NCBI RefSeq assembly: GCF_000687875.1
Contig: NZ_JHYG01000007.1
Coordinates: forward strand, 62,001-126,000
Reading direction: 5' to 3'
Length of the DNA: 64,000 bases
Source of the DNA: Acidocella facilis ATCC 35904
Lineage (GTDB): Bacteria; Pseudomonadota; Alphaproteobacteria; Acetobacterales; Acetobacteraceae
Numbering within the stretch: the first letter of the stretch is position 1; each line of letters starts with the position of its first letter. The notes below the pieces were generated by a model. It was not told the DNA's origin, did not search any database, and was given only the letters and a program-made list of their open reading frames with translations. The position numbers and the translations under genes are program-made. Of this stretch, positions 17,132 through 25,748 are shown in pieces.

Positions 17132-18442
17132 ATGGCTCAAACCGAGACCAAACAGGTCGGCACGGCAACGCTTACGTTCAACAACAAGCAGGCCGAGCTG
17201 CCGGTGCTGGGCGGTTCGCTCGGCACGGACTGCATGGATGTCCGCAAGCTCCAGAGCGAGCTGGGCATCTTCACCTTCGATCCGAGCTATGGCTCCACCG
17301 CCTCCTGCGAAAGCTCCATCACCTATATCGACGGCGATGAGGGCGTGCTGCTGCATCGTGGCTACCCGATCGACCAGCTGGCTGAGCATTCCTCCTTCCT
17401 GGAAGTCGCCTATCTGCTGCTTTTCGGCGCCCTGCCGACCGCCCCGGAGCTGGAAAAATTCACCCACGGTGTGACCCGCCACACCATGCTGCATGAGCAG
17501 ATCCGCAATTTCTGGAACGGCTTCCGCCGCGATGCCCACCCGATGGCGATGCTCTGCTCCGTGGTCGGCGCCATGTCCGCCTTCTATCCCGACAGCATCG
17601 ACATCCATGATGAGCGCCAGCGCGAGATTTCCGCCTACCGGCTGATCGCGAAAATGCCGACGATCACCGCCTGGGCGCATAAATACAATGTCGGACAGCC
17701 TTTCGTGTATCCGCGCAACGATTTCTCCTATGCGGAAAACTTCCTCTATATGTTCCACGCCGTTCCGGCCGAGGATTACAAGCCCAACCCGGTGCTGACC
17801 AAGGCGATGGAGCGCATCCTGATCCTGCACGCCGACCATGAGCAGAACGCCTCCACCTCCACGGTGCGTCTCTCCGGCTCCACCGGCGCCAACCCGTTTG
17901 CCTGCATCGCCGCCGGCATCGCCTCGCTCTGGGGCCCCGCCCATGGCGGCGCCAATGAGGCCGTGCTGAAGATGCTCGCTGAAATCGGCCACAAGGATAA
18001 CATCCCGGCCTTCATCGAGCAGGTGAAGGACAAGAATTCCGGCGTGAAGCTGATGGGCTTTGGCCACCGCGTCTATAAGAATTTCGACCCGCGCGCGAAG
18101 ATCATGCAGAAGACCTGCCACGAAGTGCTGGGCGAGCTCGGCATCAAGGACAGCCCGATGCTGGACCTGGCGATGGAGCTGGAGAAGATCGCGCTGCATG
18201 ACGATTATTTCGTCTCCCGCAAGCTCTATCCGAACGTGGATTTCTATTCCGGCATCATCCTGAGCGCGATGGGCTTCCCGACCACCATGTTCACCCCGAT
18301 CTTCGCGCTGGCGCGCACGGTGGGCTGGATCAGCCAGTGGAAGGAAATGATCGAGGACCCGACCAACCGCATCGGCCGTCCGCGTCAGATCTATACCGGC
18401 GCGCCGCAGCGCGACTACGTGCCGCTCGACAAGCGGGGCTGA
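17132..18442 (+). CDS. gltA: citrate synthase
   Basis: A 436-residue type II (Gram-negative hexameric) citrate synthase, condensing oxaloacetate and acetyl-CoA. Active-site blocks are [10 protein letters not shown] (His), [14 protein letters not shown] (His, Arg) and PNVDFYSGI (Asp). ATG 17132 is preceded by AAGGTG nine nucleotides upstream; an in-frame GTG three codons earlier is less likely. In acetic acid bacteria the orthologue (AarA) is linked with acetic acid tolerance. It is monocistronic: a strong terminator follows. Confidence 0.97.
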   Translation: MAQTETKQVGTATLTFNNKQAELPVLGGSLGTDCMDVRKLQSELGIFTFDPSYGSTASCESSITYIDGDEGVLLHRGYPIDQLAEHSSFLEVAYLLLFGALPTAPELEKFTHGVTRHTMLHEQIRNFWNGFRRDAHPMAMLCSVVGAMSAFYPDSIDIHDERQREISAYRLIAKMPTITAWAHKYNVGQPFVYPRNDFSYAENFLYMFHAVPAEDYKPNPVLTKAMERILILHADHEQNASTSTVRLSGSTGANPFACIAAGIASLWGPAHGGANEAVLKMLAEIGHKDNIPAFIEQVKDKNSGVKLMGFGHRVYKNFDPRAKIMQKTCHEVLGELGIKDSPMLDLAMELEKIALHDDYFVSRKLYPNVDFYSGIILSAMGFPTTMFTPIFALARTVGWISQWKEMIEDPTNRIGRPRQIYTGAPQRDYVPLDKRG

Positions 18443-18471
18443 CCCTGGCCCGCCTGCCACAAGCGCAGAAC

Positions 18472-18509
18472 AACCCTTTCGCGGCCCGCCCGCGAAAGGG
18501 TTTTATTTT
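18472..18509 (+). terminator. gltA intrinsic terminator
   Basis: A 13-bp perfect stem, AACCCTTTCGCGG (18472-18484) with its complement (18490-18502), a 5-nt loop, and TTTTATTTT starting within the stem end. Confidence 0.9.
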
Positions 18510-18518
18510 GTCCGTATC

Positions 18519-19538
18519 ATGAGACATTTCACCGACAGCCCGGCCCGCAATTTGATCGGCGGGCTGTGCTTCATGCTGGCGGTGGTGCTGGCCGCCACGC
18601 TCGCCTTCAGCCTTGCCGGCTGGAGTCTCGGCGATGCGTTCTATTTCGTAATCATCACGGTGTTCACCGTCGGCTATGACGAGGTGCACCCGATCGTCAC
18701 ACCGGAATTGCGCGCGATCACGCTGGCGACGATCATGCTCGGCTGCACCGGCATGATCTTCCTCACCGGTGCGCTGGTGCAGTTCATCACTTTCGGGCAG
18801 ATCCAGCAATTATTGGGGCATCGGCGGATGAAATCGCAGATCGGCAGAATGAGCGGGCATGTGATTGTCTGCGGCTATGGGCGCATCGGCCATATGCTCG
18901 CGGATGAGCTGAAGGCGGGCGGGGCGGAATTTCTGATCCTGGACCGCGAGGAGGCGAAGCTGGCGGAGGCGGCCGAGCGCGGGCATCTCACCCTGGCCGG
19001 CGATGCCACGGATGAGCAGGTGCTGGAGGAGGCCGGGGTGCGCCGGGCGCGGGCATTGGCCTGCGTGGTGCCGAATGACGCGGTGAATGTCTTCATCACC
19101 CTCTCGGCGCGCAATCTCAACCCCGATATCGAGATCATCGCCCGCGGCGAGGCGGCCAGTACCAAGAGCAAGCTGCTGCGCGCCGGGGCGAGCGCGGTGG
19201 TGGAGCCGACCCATATCGGCGCAGAGCGCATCGCCCAGCTGATCCTGTTTCCGCGCAGCGCGGCGCTGACGGATTCGGTGCCGATGCAGGTGCTGGGCAC
19301 CGGCCTGCGCACGCTGGGGCTGGAGCTGGAGATTCTGCCGGTGGCGGCGGGCAGCGCCTATGCCGGGCAGAGCATCGGACAGATCGAGCGCGGGGCGGAG
19401 GGGAGCCTGTTCGTGGTCGGGCTGAACCGGCGCGGCGGCGAGACGATCAGCCGCCCCGGGCCGGAGCTGCTGGTGGAGGCGGGGGACGGCGTGGTCGTCA
19501 TCACCCGCGCCGGGCGCGCGGGTCCGAGGCTAGGTTAA
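18519..19538 (+). CDS. two-TM potassium channel with RCK (TrkA-N/TrkA-C) domain
   Basis: A 339-residue ion-channel protein. Two membrane helices (about 12-34 and 67-92) flank a pore loop, followed by an RCK domain with a Rossmann start (VIVCGYGRIGHMLADEL) and a C-terminal TrkA-C-like domain from about 250. The selectivity filter reads TVGYDE at residues 50-55 rather than TVGYGD, so the second filter glycine is aspartate. Family members conduct potassium under control of ligands bound to the RCK domain; whether this variant is selective is uncertain. The gene starts 10 bp after the gltA terminator. Confidence 0.87.
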   Translation: MRHFTDSPARNLIGGLCFMLAVVLAATLAFSLAGWSLGDAFYFVIITVFTVGYDEVHPIVTPELRAITLATIMLGCTGMIFLTGALVQFITFGQIQQLLGHRRMKSQIGRMSGHVIVCGYGRIGHMLADELKAGGAEFLILDREEAKLAEAAERGHLTLAGDATDEQVLEEAGVRRARALACVVPNDAVNVFITLSARNLNPDIEIIARGEAASTKSKLLRAGASAVVEPTHIGAERIAQLILFPRSAALTDSVPMQVLGTGLRTLGLELEILPVAAGSAYAGQSIGQIERGAEGSLFVVGLNRRGGETISRPGPELLVEAGDGVVVITRAGRAGPRLG

Positions 19539-19573
19539 GCGCCGCCATGTCCACCGGTTTCGCGTCCAGATGT

Positions 19574-20893
19574 TCAGCTGAAAAACTGGTTCGCCGGCCG
19601 CGCCAGCCCTAGATGCTCGCGCAACGTGGTGCCGGCATAGGTGTCACGATAGATACCGCGGCGGGTGAGTTCCGGCACCACCAGATTGACGAAATCATTC
19701 ACCCCTTCCGGCACGGTGTTGAACATCACGTTGAATCCGTCGGAGCCTTTGCTCTCCAGCCATTCCTGCATGCCATCGGCGATCTCACCCGGCGTGCCGA
19801 CGAAGCTGAGCCCGCCATAGGCGCCGACATATTGCGCCAGCTGCCGTACGGTGAGGTTCTGCTCGCGCGCCATCTTCACCAGCTGCGCCTGCGCGCTCTG
19901 GCTGGCATTGGTGGGCGGGAGTTCGGGCAAGGGCGCGTCGAGATCGAACCTGCTGGCATCGACGCCCAGGCGCATTGAGAGGTTGGGCAGGGCGCTGTCC
20001 GGATGCACCAGCGCGTCCAGGCGCTGCTTCTTCTCCAGCGCCTCCGCATGGGTGCGGCCGACGACGACGAAGGCGGCGGGCAGAATTTTCAAGGTATCAT
20101 CGGCGCGGCCGAGGGCGGCCATGCGTTTATGGATATCGGCATAGAATTCCTGACCATCCTTCAGCGTGCGGGCGGACCCAAAAATCACCTCGGCGGTTTC
20201 CGCCGCCAACTGGCGCCCGGCCTCGGATGCCCCGGCCTGCACGATCACCGGGCGGCCCTGCACCGGCCTTGCGATATTCAAAGGCCCGCGCACGGCGAAA
20301 TATTCGCCTTGATGATCCAGCCGGTGCATTTTCTGCGGATCGAAGAACACGCCGCTCTCCTGGTCGCGGATCCAGGCATCGTCGGCGAAACTGTCCCACA
20401 GCCCGGTGACGACATCATGGAATTCCCGCGCGCGGCGATAGCGCTCATCATGCTCCATCTGATCCTCGCCGCCGAAATTCAATGCCGATTCCGGGTTGGA
20501 GGTGGTGACGATGTTCCAGCCGGCGCGGCCCTTGCTGAGATGATCGAGCGAGGCAAAGCGGCGGGCGATATGAAAGGGCGCATCGAAGGTGGTGGAGGCG
20601 GTGGCGACCAGGCCGATGCGGCTGGTGACCATCGAGAGCGCCGAGAGCAACGTGAAGGGCTCGAAGGAGGTGACGGTGGCGCTGCGCTTGAGCGCATCCA
20701 TGCCCATGTTCAGCACGCCGAGATGGTCGGCCATGAAGAAGGCATCGAAACGGCCGCGCTCCAGCGTCTGGATCAGCTGCACCAGATGGTCGAGATTGAA
20801 ATTCGCGTCCGCCCAGGCGCCGGGATAGCGCCACCAGGCGGTGTGGATGCCGACCGGGCGCATGAAGGCGCCGAGATGCAATTGCTGACTCAA
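19574..20893 (-). CDS. LLM-class flavin-dependent monooxygenase (NtaA/SnaA/DszA family)
   Basis: A bacterial-luciferase-fold monooxygenase of about 439 residues using reduced FMN. Family marks are LGAFMRPVGIHTAWWRYPGA at the N-terminus, RFDAFFMADHLGV, GRAGWNIVTTSNP, QAGASEAGRQLAAETAEVIF and the late GTPGEIADGMQEW. Homologues oxidise nitrilotriacetate, pristinamycin IIB or sulfur compounds; the substrate here is unknown. I choose TTG 20893, which has AAGGA with a 7-nt spacer and gives the family N-terminus (SQQLHLGAFM); an in-frame ATG at 20944 would add 17 residues. Flavin reductase is not adjacent. A small monooxygenase-like gene diverges from it. Confidence 0.9.
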   Translation of the reverse strand: MSQQLHLGAFMRPVGIHTAWWRYPGAWADANFNLDHLVQLIQTLERGRFDAFFMADHLGVLNMGMDALKRSATVTSFEPFTLLSALSMVTSRIGLVATASTTFDAPFHIARRFASLDHLSKGRAGWNIVTTSNPESALNFGGEDQMEHDERYRRAREFHDVVTGLWDSFADDAWIRDQESGVFFDPQKMHRLDHQGEYFAVRGPLNIARPVQGRPVIVQAGASEAGRQLAAETAEVIFGSARTLKDGQEFYADIHKRMAALGRADDTLKILPAAFVVVGRTHAEALEKKQRLDALVHPDSALPNLSMRLGVDASRFDLDAPLPELPPTNASQSAQAQLVKMAREQNLTVRQLAQYVGAYGGLSFVGTPGEIADGMQEWLESKGSDGFNVMFNTVPEGVNDFVNLVVPELTRRGIYRDTYAGTTLREHLGLARPANQFFS

Positions 20894-21046
20894 AGGGGAA
20901 ATCCTTCCCGGCGCGGCGCCGGCCAAATGAACGTTTCCGATCATTTATGTAAGGAAACCGCGATGCCAAGGCCGGGCGCGCGAATTTCATTCGTGGCTTG
21001 ACCAGAGCGGCACCCGTCATCACGCTGCCAGGGTGAGGGCAGGGCG

Positions 21047-21358
21047 ATGTATGTGGTGATTTTCCGGGCGCAAATCGCCCAGCTGGATGAAGACTACGGC
21101 GCCGTGGCGCAGCGCCTGCGCGACATGGCGTTGCAGGAGTTCGGCTGCCTGGAATTTCACGCCCTCAGTGAGGGTGATGAGGAGATCGCGCTGTCCTACT
21201 GGCGCGATCTGGAGGCGATCAAAGCCTGGAAGTCGCAAACCGCGCATCTGTTGGCGCAAAATACGGGGCGGGCGCGCTGGTATGGCGCATATCGCGTGGA
21301 AATCGCGGAAATTTCACGCGCTTATGGCTGGCCAGCTTCTCGACCGGCTGACGCATAG
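21047..21358 (+). CDS. antibiotic biosynthesis monooxygenase (ABM) domain protein
   Basis: A 103-residue protein with the ABM ferredoxin-like fold pattern: MYVVIFRAQI, a central FGCLEFHALSEGDEEIALSYW and HLLAQNTGRARWYGAYRVEI. Such dimeric proteins include quinol monooxygenases and heme-degrading enzymes, but many are uncharacterised. GAGGGCAGGG precedes the ATG. It diverges from the flavin monooxygenase gene; its 3' end overlaps, on the opposite strand, the small membrane-protein gene. Confidence 0.82.
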   Translation: MYVVIFRAQIAQLDEDYGAVAQRLRDMALQEFGCLEFHALSEGDEEIALSYWRDLEAIKAWKSQTAHLLAQNTGRARWYGAYRVEIAEISRAYGWPASRPADA

Positions 21359-21479
21359 AGCGGCGATAGGCCAGCAAGGTTTTGGTTTCCTCCGCACAGA
21401 TGCAGAGGAAATAGGCACAGCCCAAGGCCGAGACCAGGCCGATGACGATGCTCGGATTGATGAAGAACAGATACTGCAT
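21219..21479 (-). CDS. small membrane protein, hypothetical
   Basis: An 86-residue frame that starts MQYLFFINPSIVIGLVSALG, giving a single membrane helix (about 9-30), then a charged cytoplasmic tail with KTLLAYRRSMRQPVEKLASH. The start is supported by a consensus AAAAGGAG (21487-21494) with a 7-nt spacer to ATG 21479. The last 45 or so codons are antisense to the ABM gene, which could mean that the tail is not conserved or that the two genes really overlap tail-to-tail. I do not recognise a family. Confidence 0.55.
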   Translation of the reverse strand: MQYLFFINPSIVIGLVSALGCAYFLCICAEETKTLLAYRRSMRQPVEKLASHKRVKFPRFPRDMRHTSAPAPYFAPTDARFATSRL

Positions 21480-21574
21480 GACCAAACTCCTTTTGGGATT
21501 GGGCGGGCACTCTGCCCGCTGGACGCTCCCGCTAGCGCGGGACGCGCTGTTTAGACCGACGCGGGACGCACGGG

Positions 21575-22678
21575 TTAGAAAAGACTCATTTGCTGGCTGG
21601 GCAGCGCCCGGCCGGGGACACTAAATTGCGAAATATCGAGGCGTGAGCTGGCTTCATCCAGCCCCAGCCGCTTCACGGCGGCGCTGAAACGCTGGCGCAG
21701 CAGCTGCGCGTAGGGGCCGCTGCCCTGAAAGCGGGAATGAAACTGCGCATCGTTGAGCGCCCCGGCGCGGGCCTGGCGGATCAGGCTCAGCACATGGCCG
21801 GCGCGCTCGGGCAGGAATTTGTTCAGCCATTCGGTGAACAGCTCGCCCAGCTCATGCGGCAGGCGCAGCATGATGCTGTAGGCGCTGCCGGCCCCGGCGG
21901 CGGCGGCGGCTTCCAGAATACGTTCCAGCTCCATATCATTGAGGCCGGGGATCATCGGCGAGGCCATCACCGCCGCGGGAATGCCGGCCTGGACCAGCCC
22001 GGCGATCGCCGCCAGGCGGCGGGCGGGGGAGGCGGCGCGCGGCTCCATCGCCCGGGCCAGATCCGCATCCAGCGTGGTGACGGAGAGATGCACCTTCGCC
22101 AGCCCCTTCGCCGCCATACGGCCGAGAATATCGGCATCGCGCAGCACCAAGGCGGATTTGGTGACGATGGCGACCGGATTGTTGAAGCGCTCCAGCACCT
22201 CCAAAATCGCCCGGGTGAGACCCAGCGTGCGCTCCACCGGCTGGTAAGGGTCGGTATTGGAGCCGAGCACGATCACGTTGGGCTTGTAGCCGGGGCGGGA
22301 GAGCTCCTTTTCCAGCAGCTTCGGCGCGTCCGGCTTGAACAGGATATTGGTCTCGAACTCCAGCCCGGCGGACAAGCCGAGATAAGCGTGGCTGGGCCGG
22401 GCGAAACAATAGATGCAGCCATGCTCGCAGCCGCGATACGGGTTGATGCTGGTCTCGAAGGAGAGGTCCGGGCTGTCATTGCGGGCAATGATGCTGCGCG
22501 TGGCATCTCGGATCAGGCTGGTTTGCGGCCGCACGGCCTCTTCCGCCTGGTCCCAGCCATCATCGAAGGCGTCCCGGCGCGCCGCTTCAAAGCGGTTGGC
22601 GGGGTTGAGCCCGGTGCCGCGCCCTTTCAGCGCGCCAAAGCCGGCTTCCTGCTTGATTTGTACCCGAGACGCAGACAT
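21575..22678 (-). CDS. PA0069-family radical SAM protein (SplB/DNA-photolyase-like)
   Basis: A 367-residue radical SAM protein. The [4Fe-4S]-SAM cluster ligands are C84, C88 and C91 (YRGCEHGCIYC), followed by the family blocks VIVLGSNTDPYQPVE, IVTKSALVLRD and SPMIPGLNDMELE. The group is related to spore photoproduct lyase and often annotated as DNA-repair photolyase-like, but its reaction is not established. Two sites that fit the alphaproteobacterial LexA consensus flank its promoter, supporting a DNA-damage role. ATG 22678 follows GGAGC by about ten nucleotides. Confidence 0.9.
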   Translation of the reverse strand: MSASRVQIKQEAGFGALKGRGTGLNPANRFEAARRDAFDDGWDQAEEAVRPQTSLIRDATRSIIARNDSPDLSFETSINPYRGCEHGCIYCFARPSHAYLGLSAGLEFETNILFKPDAPKLLEKELSRPGYKPNVIVLGSNTDPYQPVERTLGLTRAILEVLERFNNPVAIVTKSALVLRDADILGRMAAKGLAKVHLSVTTLDADLARAMEPRAASPARRLAAIAGLVQAGIPAAVMASPMIPGLNDMELERILEAAAAAGAGSAYSIMLRLPHELGELFTEWLNKFLPERAGHVLSLIRQARAGALNDAQFHSRFQGSGPYAQLLRQRFSAAVKRLGLDEASSRLDISQFSVPGRALPSQQMSLF

Positions 22679-22683
22679 TGTGT

Positions 22684-22749
22684 GTTCATGCTCCGTTCTG
22701 GTTTGATTAAGGTCATTCCAGCCCGGGAAGTCAAGAACAAAAGAAGAAC
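22684..22749 (-). promoter_or_regulatory. LexA-type double operator and promoter of the radical SAM gene
   Basis: Two direct-repeat sites match the alphaproteobacterial LexA consensus: GTTC-N7-GTTC at 22684-22698, and GAAC-N7-GAAC (the same motif on the minus strand) at 22735-22749. On the minus strand the second site abuts a TTGACT -35 hexamer (22729-22734); TTAATC follows after 18 bp. The first site lies between that promoter and the start codon. Repressor on either site should block transcription. The match is exact in all eight specified bases of each site. Confidence 0.7.
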
Positions 22750-22830
22750 AAAAACGTTAAAACACGTCGCTGCAAGGCTGTTTGCAGCGGCCTTGCAGAA
22801 ATCCGGCGCAGGCGCGGCGAAAGCTGTGGC

Positions 22831-23046
22831 TTAACCCGCCGCCTTCACGTCAAACCCAGCCGCCTCGATCGCCTCGGCGGCGCGGCCGGCATCGATCTCG
22901 CCGCCAACGACAACGCGCTTGGTCTCCAAATCGGCGACCACATGCACGTTCGGGTCGAGCTTGCGCAGCGCCTCGGTGATCGAGCGCACGCAGCCTTGGC
23001 AATCCATATCGGGCACGTCGAACTGCAGGGGGGTGGAATCGGCCAT
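22831..23046 (-). CDS. copper chaperone (HMA domain), CopZ-like
   Basis: A 71-residue heavy-metal-associated domain with metal-binding C16 and C19 (DMDCQGCVRS) and the typical end AAEAIEAAGFDV. It carries Cu(I) in the cytosol to the CopA ATPase or the CueR sensor. ATG 23046 is preceded by AGGAG. It diverges from copA, sharing an intergenic region with two CueR-type promoters, and so is predicted to be copper-induced. Confidence 0.92.
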   Translation of the reverse strand: MADSTPLQFDVPDMDCQGCVRSITEALRKLDPNVHVVADLETKRVVVGGEIDAGRAAEAIEAAGFDVKAAG

Positions 23047-23069
23047 ATCGGGTCTCCTGTGATTTATGC

Positions 23070-23134
23070 TGGATAAGGGGGACCATGATGGGAAGGTCAA
23101 GCCTTGACCCTCCCATCATGGGAAGCCCTATATG
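23070..23134. promoter_or_regulatory. divergent CueR-type copper-responsive promoters
   Basis: Plus strand, for copA: TTGACC (23104-23109), a 19-bp spacer containing the dyad CTCCCATCATGGGAAG, and TATATG (23129-23134). Minus strand, for the chaperone: TTGACC (23095-23100), a 19-bp spacer with TTCCCATCATGG, and TATCCA (23070-23075). The overlong 19-bp spacer and dyad between the hexamers are typical of MerR-family activation by DNA distortion. The two promoters are arranged back to back only 3 bp apart at their -35 ends, and cueR itself lies downstream of copA. Confidence 0.75.
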
Positions 23135-23140
23135 GAGGCG

Positions 23141-25219
23141 ATGGACCAGACCCTTTCCCCCTCCCGCGATATCGAGCTCAGCATCGGCGGCATGACCTGC
23201 GCTTCCTGCGTGGCCCGCGTGGAAAAAGTGCTGGGACGGGTGCCGGGGGTGCAGGCGGCGAGCGTCAATCTGGCGCTGGAGCGCGCGCATGTCAGGGTCA
23301 GCGGCGAGGTAGGGCTGGAGGCGTTGGCGGCGGCGGTGGAGCGGGCGGGCTACAGCGCCGGTCCGGTGAAATCCGTCCGGCCGGATGCCAGCTGGCGCGA
23401 ACAGATCGAGCTGATGGCCGCCTTCCTGCTGGCGGTGCCGGTGGTGCTGGACAGCATGGTGATGCCGGTGCCCAGGCTGGTGCCGCTGATCTGCGCCACG
23501 CTGGTGCAGGTCTGGCTGGGGGCGCGCTTTTACCGGGCCGGGTTCCTGGCGCTGCGCGCCGGCAGCGGCAATATGGATCTGCTGGTGGCGCTGGGCACCT
23601 CCGCCGCCTACGGGCTGTCGCTTTGGGATGTGTTTGCCGGCGGGCCGCTTTATCTGGAAAGTTCGGTGGCGGTGATCGCCCTGGTGCGGCTGGGCAAATA
23701 TCTGGAAGGCCAGGCCAAGCGCGATGCCGCCAAGGCGGTGCTGGGGCTGCAGGCGCTGCGCCCGGAGCTGGCGCATCTGGCCAGCGGCGAGGATGTGGCG
23801 CCGTCAAGGCTGCGCGTGGATGACGAGATCCTGATCCGCCCCGGCGAGCGGGTGCCGGTGGATGGCGAGATCTTGGAGGGCGAGGGCAGCCTGGATGAAA
23901 GCCCGGTCACCGGTGAGGCGCTGCCGCAGCCTCGGGGCAAGGGGGCCAAGCTGCTGGCCGGCACGCTGAACCTGGACGCGGTGCTGCGGCTGCGCGTCAC
24001 CGCCCCGCCCGGTGAGAGCTTCCTGGACCGGATGGCCCGGCTGATCGAGCAGGCGCAAGCCGCCAAGCCGCGCGTGCAGAAGCTGGCGGACCGGGTTTCC
24101 GCCTGGTTCGTGCCGATGGTGCTGGGCATTGCCGCACTCACCTTCGCCGGCTGGCTGCTGCATGGCGCGCCTGTCTGCACCGCGCTGATCAACGCGGTCT
24201 CGGTGCTGGTCATTGCCTGCCCCTGCGCCCTGGGGCTGGCGACCCCGGCGGCGATTCTGGCGGGCACCGGCGCGGCGGCGAAGGCGGGCATATTATTCCG
24301 GGATGCCGATGCGATCGAGGCGGCGGCGAAGATCGAGGTTCTGGCCTTCGACAAAACCGGCACGCTGACCACCGGCAGCCCGAGTTTGGCCGAAATCCGG
24401 CCTCTGGCCGATCTGACCGAGGAGCGGCTGCGCGCCATCGCCGCCGCGCTGGCGGCGCGGGACACCCATCCGCTGAGCCTGCCTTTGCGCCAGGACAATG
24501 TGGCCCCGGCCACCGCCTTCAAGGCCTTGCCCGGCCAGGGCGTGCAGGGCGAGGTTGACGGCGTGGCCTATCTGTTCGGCTCCTCCCGGCTAGTGCCGCG
24601 CGCCCCGGCGCCAGGCGATGCGCTGACCTGGTCCTACCTCGCGTTGGCAGACGGCACGCCGCTGGGGGCTTTTGGTTTTACCGACACGCCGCGCCCGGAT
24701 GCGGCGCAGGCGGTGGCGCGGCTGCACGCCATGGGCATCAAGACCCTGCTGCTGACCGGGGACCGCGCCGCCGTGGCGCAGGCTCTGGCCAAATCGCTCG
24801 GCATCGAGCGCGTGGAGGCCGAGACGACGCCGGAACAAAAGCGTGACATCATCGTGAATTTGCAAAGCCAGGGCCAGCGCGTCGCGATGCTGGGGGACGG
24901 CATCAACGATGCCGCCGCCCTGGCCGCCGCCGATGCCGGCATGGCGATGGGGCAGGGGGCGGATGTGGCGATCGAGGCGGCCGCCATCTCGCTGCTGCGC
25001 GCCGCGCCCTCTCTGGCCCCGGCATCTTTGGATCTGGCCCGCCGGACCTGGCGGATTCTGCGCCAGGGCCTGTTCTGGGCGTTGTTTTACAATGCCTTAG
25101 GTCTGCCGGCGGCGGCGTTCGGGCTGCTCAGCCCGGCGCTGGCGGGGGCGGCGATGGCGGCCTCCTCGCTCTGCGTGCTTGGCAATGCGCTGCGGCTGCG
25201 GCAATGGAGGGCGTCATGA
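23141..25219 (+). CDS. copA: Cu(+)-exporting P-type ATPase CopA
   Basis: A P1B-1 ATPase of 692 residues: one N-terminal HMA domain with C20/C23 (GGMTCASC), membrane helices, the actuator loop with GEALPQPRG, CPC (C360/C362) in the transport helix, phosphorylation Asp404 (FDKTGTLTTG), the HP motif (DTHPLS) and GDGIND at about 585. It exports Cu(I) from the cytosol. I prefer ATG 23141: the upstream ATG at 23132 lies inside the -10 hexamer of the CueR-type promoter and so cannot be on that transcript. Transcription would start at or next to the chosen ATG, implying a leaderless message. The stop overlaps the cueR start (ATGA). Confidence 0.95.
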   Translation: MDQTLSPSRDIELSIGGMTCASCVARVEKVLGRVPGVQAASVNLALERAHVRVSGEVGLEALAAAVERAGYSAGPVKSVRPDASWREQIELMAAFLLAVPVVLDSMVMPVPRLVPLICATLVQVWLGARFYRAGFLALRAGSGNMDLLVALGTSAAYGLSLWDVFAGGPLYLESSVAVIALVRLGKYLEGQAKRDAAKAVLGLQALRPELAHLASGEDVAPSRLRVDDEILIRPGERVPVDGEILEGEGSLDESPVTGEALPQPRGKGAKLLAGTLNLDAVLRLRVTAPPGESFLDRMARLIEQAQAAKPRVQKLADRVSAWFVPMVLGIAALTFAGWLLHGAPVCTALINAVSVLVIACPCALGLATPAAILAGTGAAAKAGILFRDADAIEAAAKIEVLAFDKTGTLTTGSPSLAEIRPLADLTEERLRAIAAALAARDTHPLSLPLRQDNVAPATAFKALPGQGVQGEVDGVAYLFGSSRLVPRAPAPGDALTWSYLALADGTPLGAFGFTDTPRPDAAQAVARLHAMGIKTLLLTGDRAAVAQALAKSLGIERVEAETTPEQKRDIIVNLQSQGQRVAMLGDGINDAAALAAADAGMAMGQGADVAIEAAAISLLRAAPSLAPASLDLARRTWRILRQGLFWALFYNALGLPAAAFGLLSPALAGAAMAASSLCVLGNALRLRQWRAS

Positions 25220-25629
25220 GTTTGGTCACCATCGCCCAGGCTTCGGCCATCACCGGCGTCTCCGCCAAGATGATCCGGCATTATGAAAGCATCGGGCTGA
25301 TCGCTGCCCCCATGCGCACCGAAAACCGCTACCGCCATTACAGCGAGGCGGAGTTGCACGAGCTGGGTTTCATCCGCCGCTCGCGCGATCTCGGCTTTTC
25401 CTTCGAGGATATCCGCCAGCTGCTCTCGCTCTGGCGCGACCGCACGCGTTCCTCCGCGGATGTGAAGGCGATCGCGCTGCGCCATGTCGAGGAGCTGGAC
25501 CAGAAGGCCGCCGCGCTGGCGGCGATGAGTCGCACGTTGAAACAGCTCGCCGCCTGCTGCCATGGCGATGACCGGCCGGATTGCCCGATCCTGGATGCGC
25601 TCGACCCGCCGAAACCGGCTGAAATCTGA
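25216..25629 (+). CDS. cueR: Cu(I)-responsive MerR-family regulator CueR
   Basis: A 137-residue MerR-type activator: winged helix at 3-70 (TIAQASAITGVSAKMIRHYE), a dimerisation helix, and the copper loop with C115 and C123 (CCHGDDRPDCPIL), the CueR rather than MerR or ZntR pattern. It starts within the copA stop codon and so is made together with the pump; its predicted targets are the divergent promoters upstream of copA. Confidence 0.95.
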   Translation: MSLVTIAQASAITGVSAKMIRHYESIGLIAAPMRTENRYRHYSEAELHELGFIRRSRDLGFSFEDIRQLLSLWRDRTRSSADVKAIALRHVEELDQKAAALAAMSRTLKQLAACCHGDDRPDCPILDALDPPKPAEI

Positions 25630-25704
25630 CGCGATCCTTGACTTCCTGGCAGTCTTTGCCGATACGAGGCGCATTGACATGGGCGCGTTCCGCGCTCGGC
25701 GCAT

Positions 25705-25748
25705 GCTTGCGCCCCGACCACGGGCGCAGGCTTGCGCCCCCGACCACG
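25705..25748 (+). repeat. tandem direct repeat in the leader of the DEAD-box helicase
   Basis: GCTTGCGCCCCGACCACG (25705-25722) recurs at 25730-25748 with one inserted C, a period of 25 nt. GCGCCCCG/CGGGCGC within the unit can form hairpins. The second copy ends 13 nt before the TTG start, so an alternative fold over the ribosome-binding site is conceivable. Confidence 0.5.

Noticed and set aside
17132-18442. gltA as the missing 2-methylcitrate synthase for the acnD-prpF module
   Set aside because: Length, N-terminus and active-site blocks match hexameric citrate synthase, and it is monocistronic and 11 kb away.
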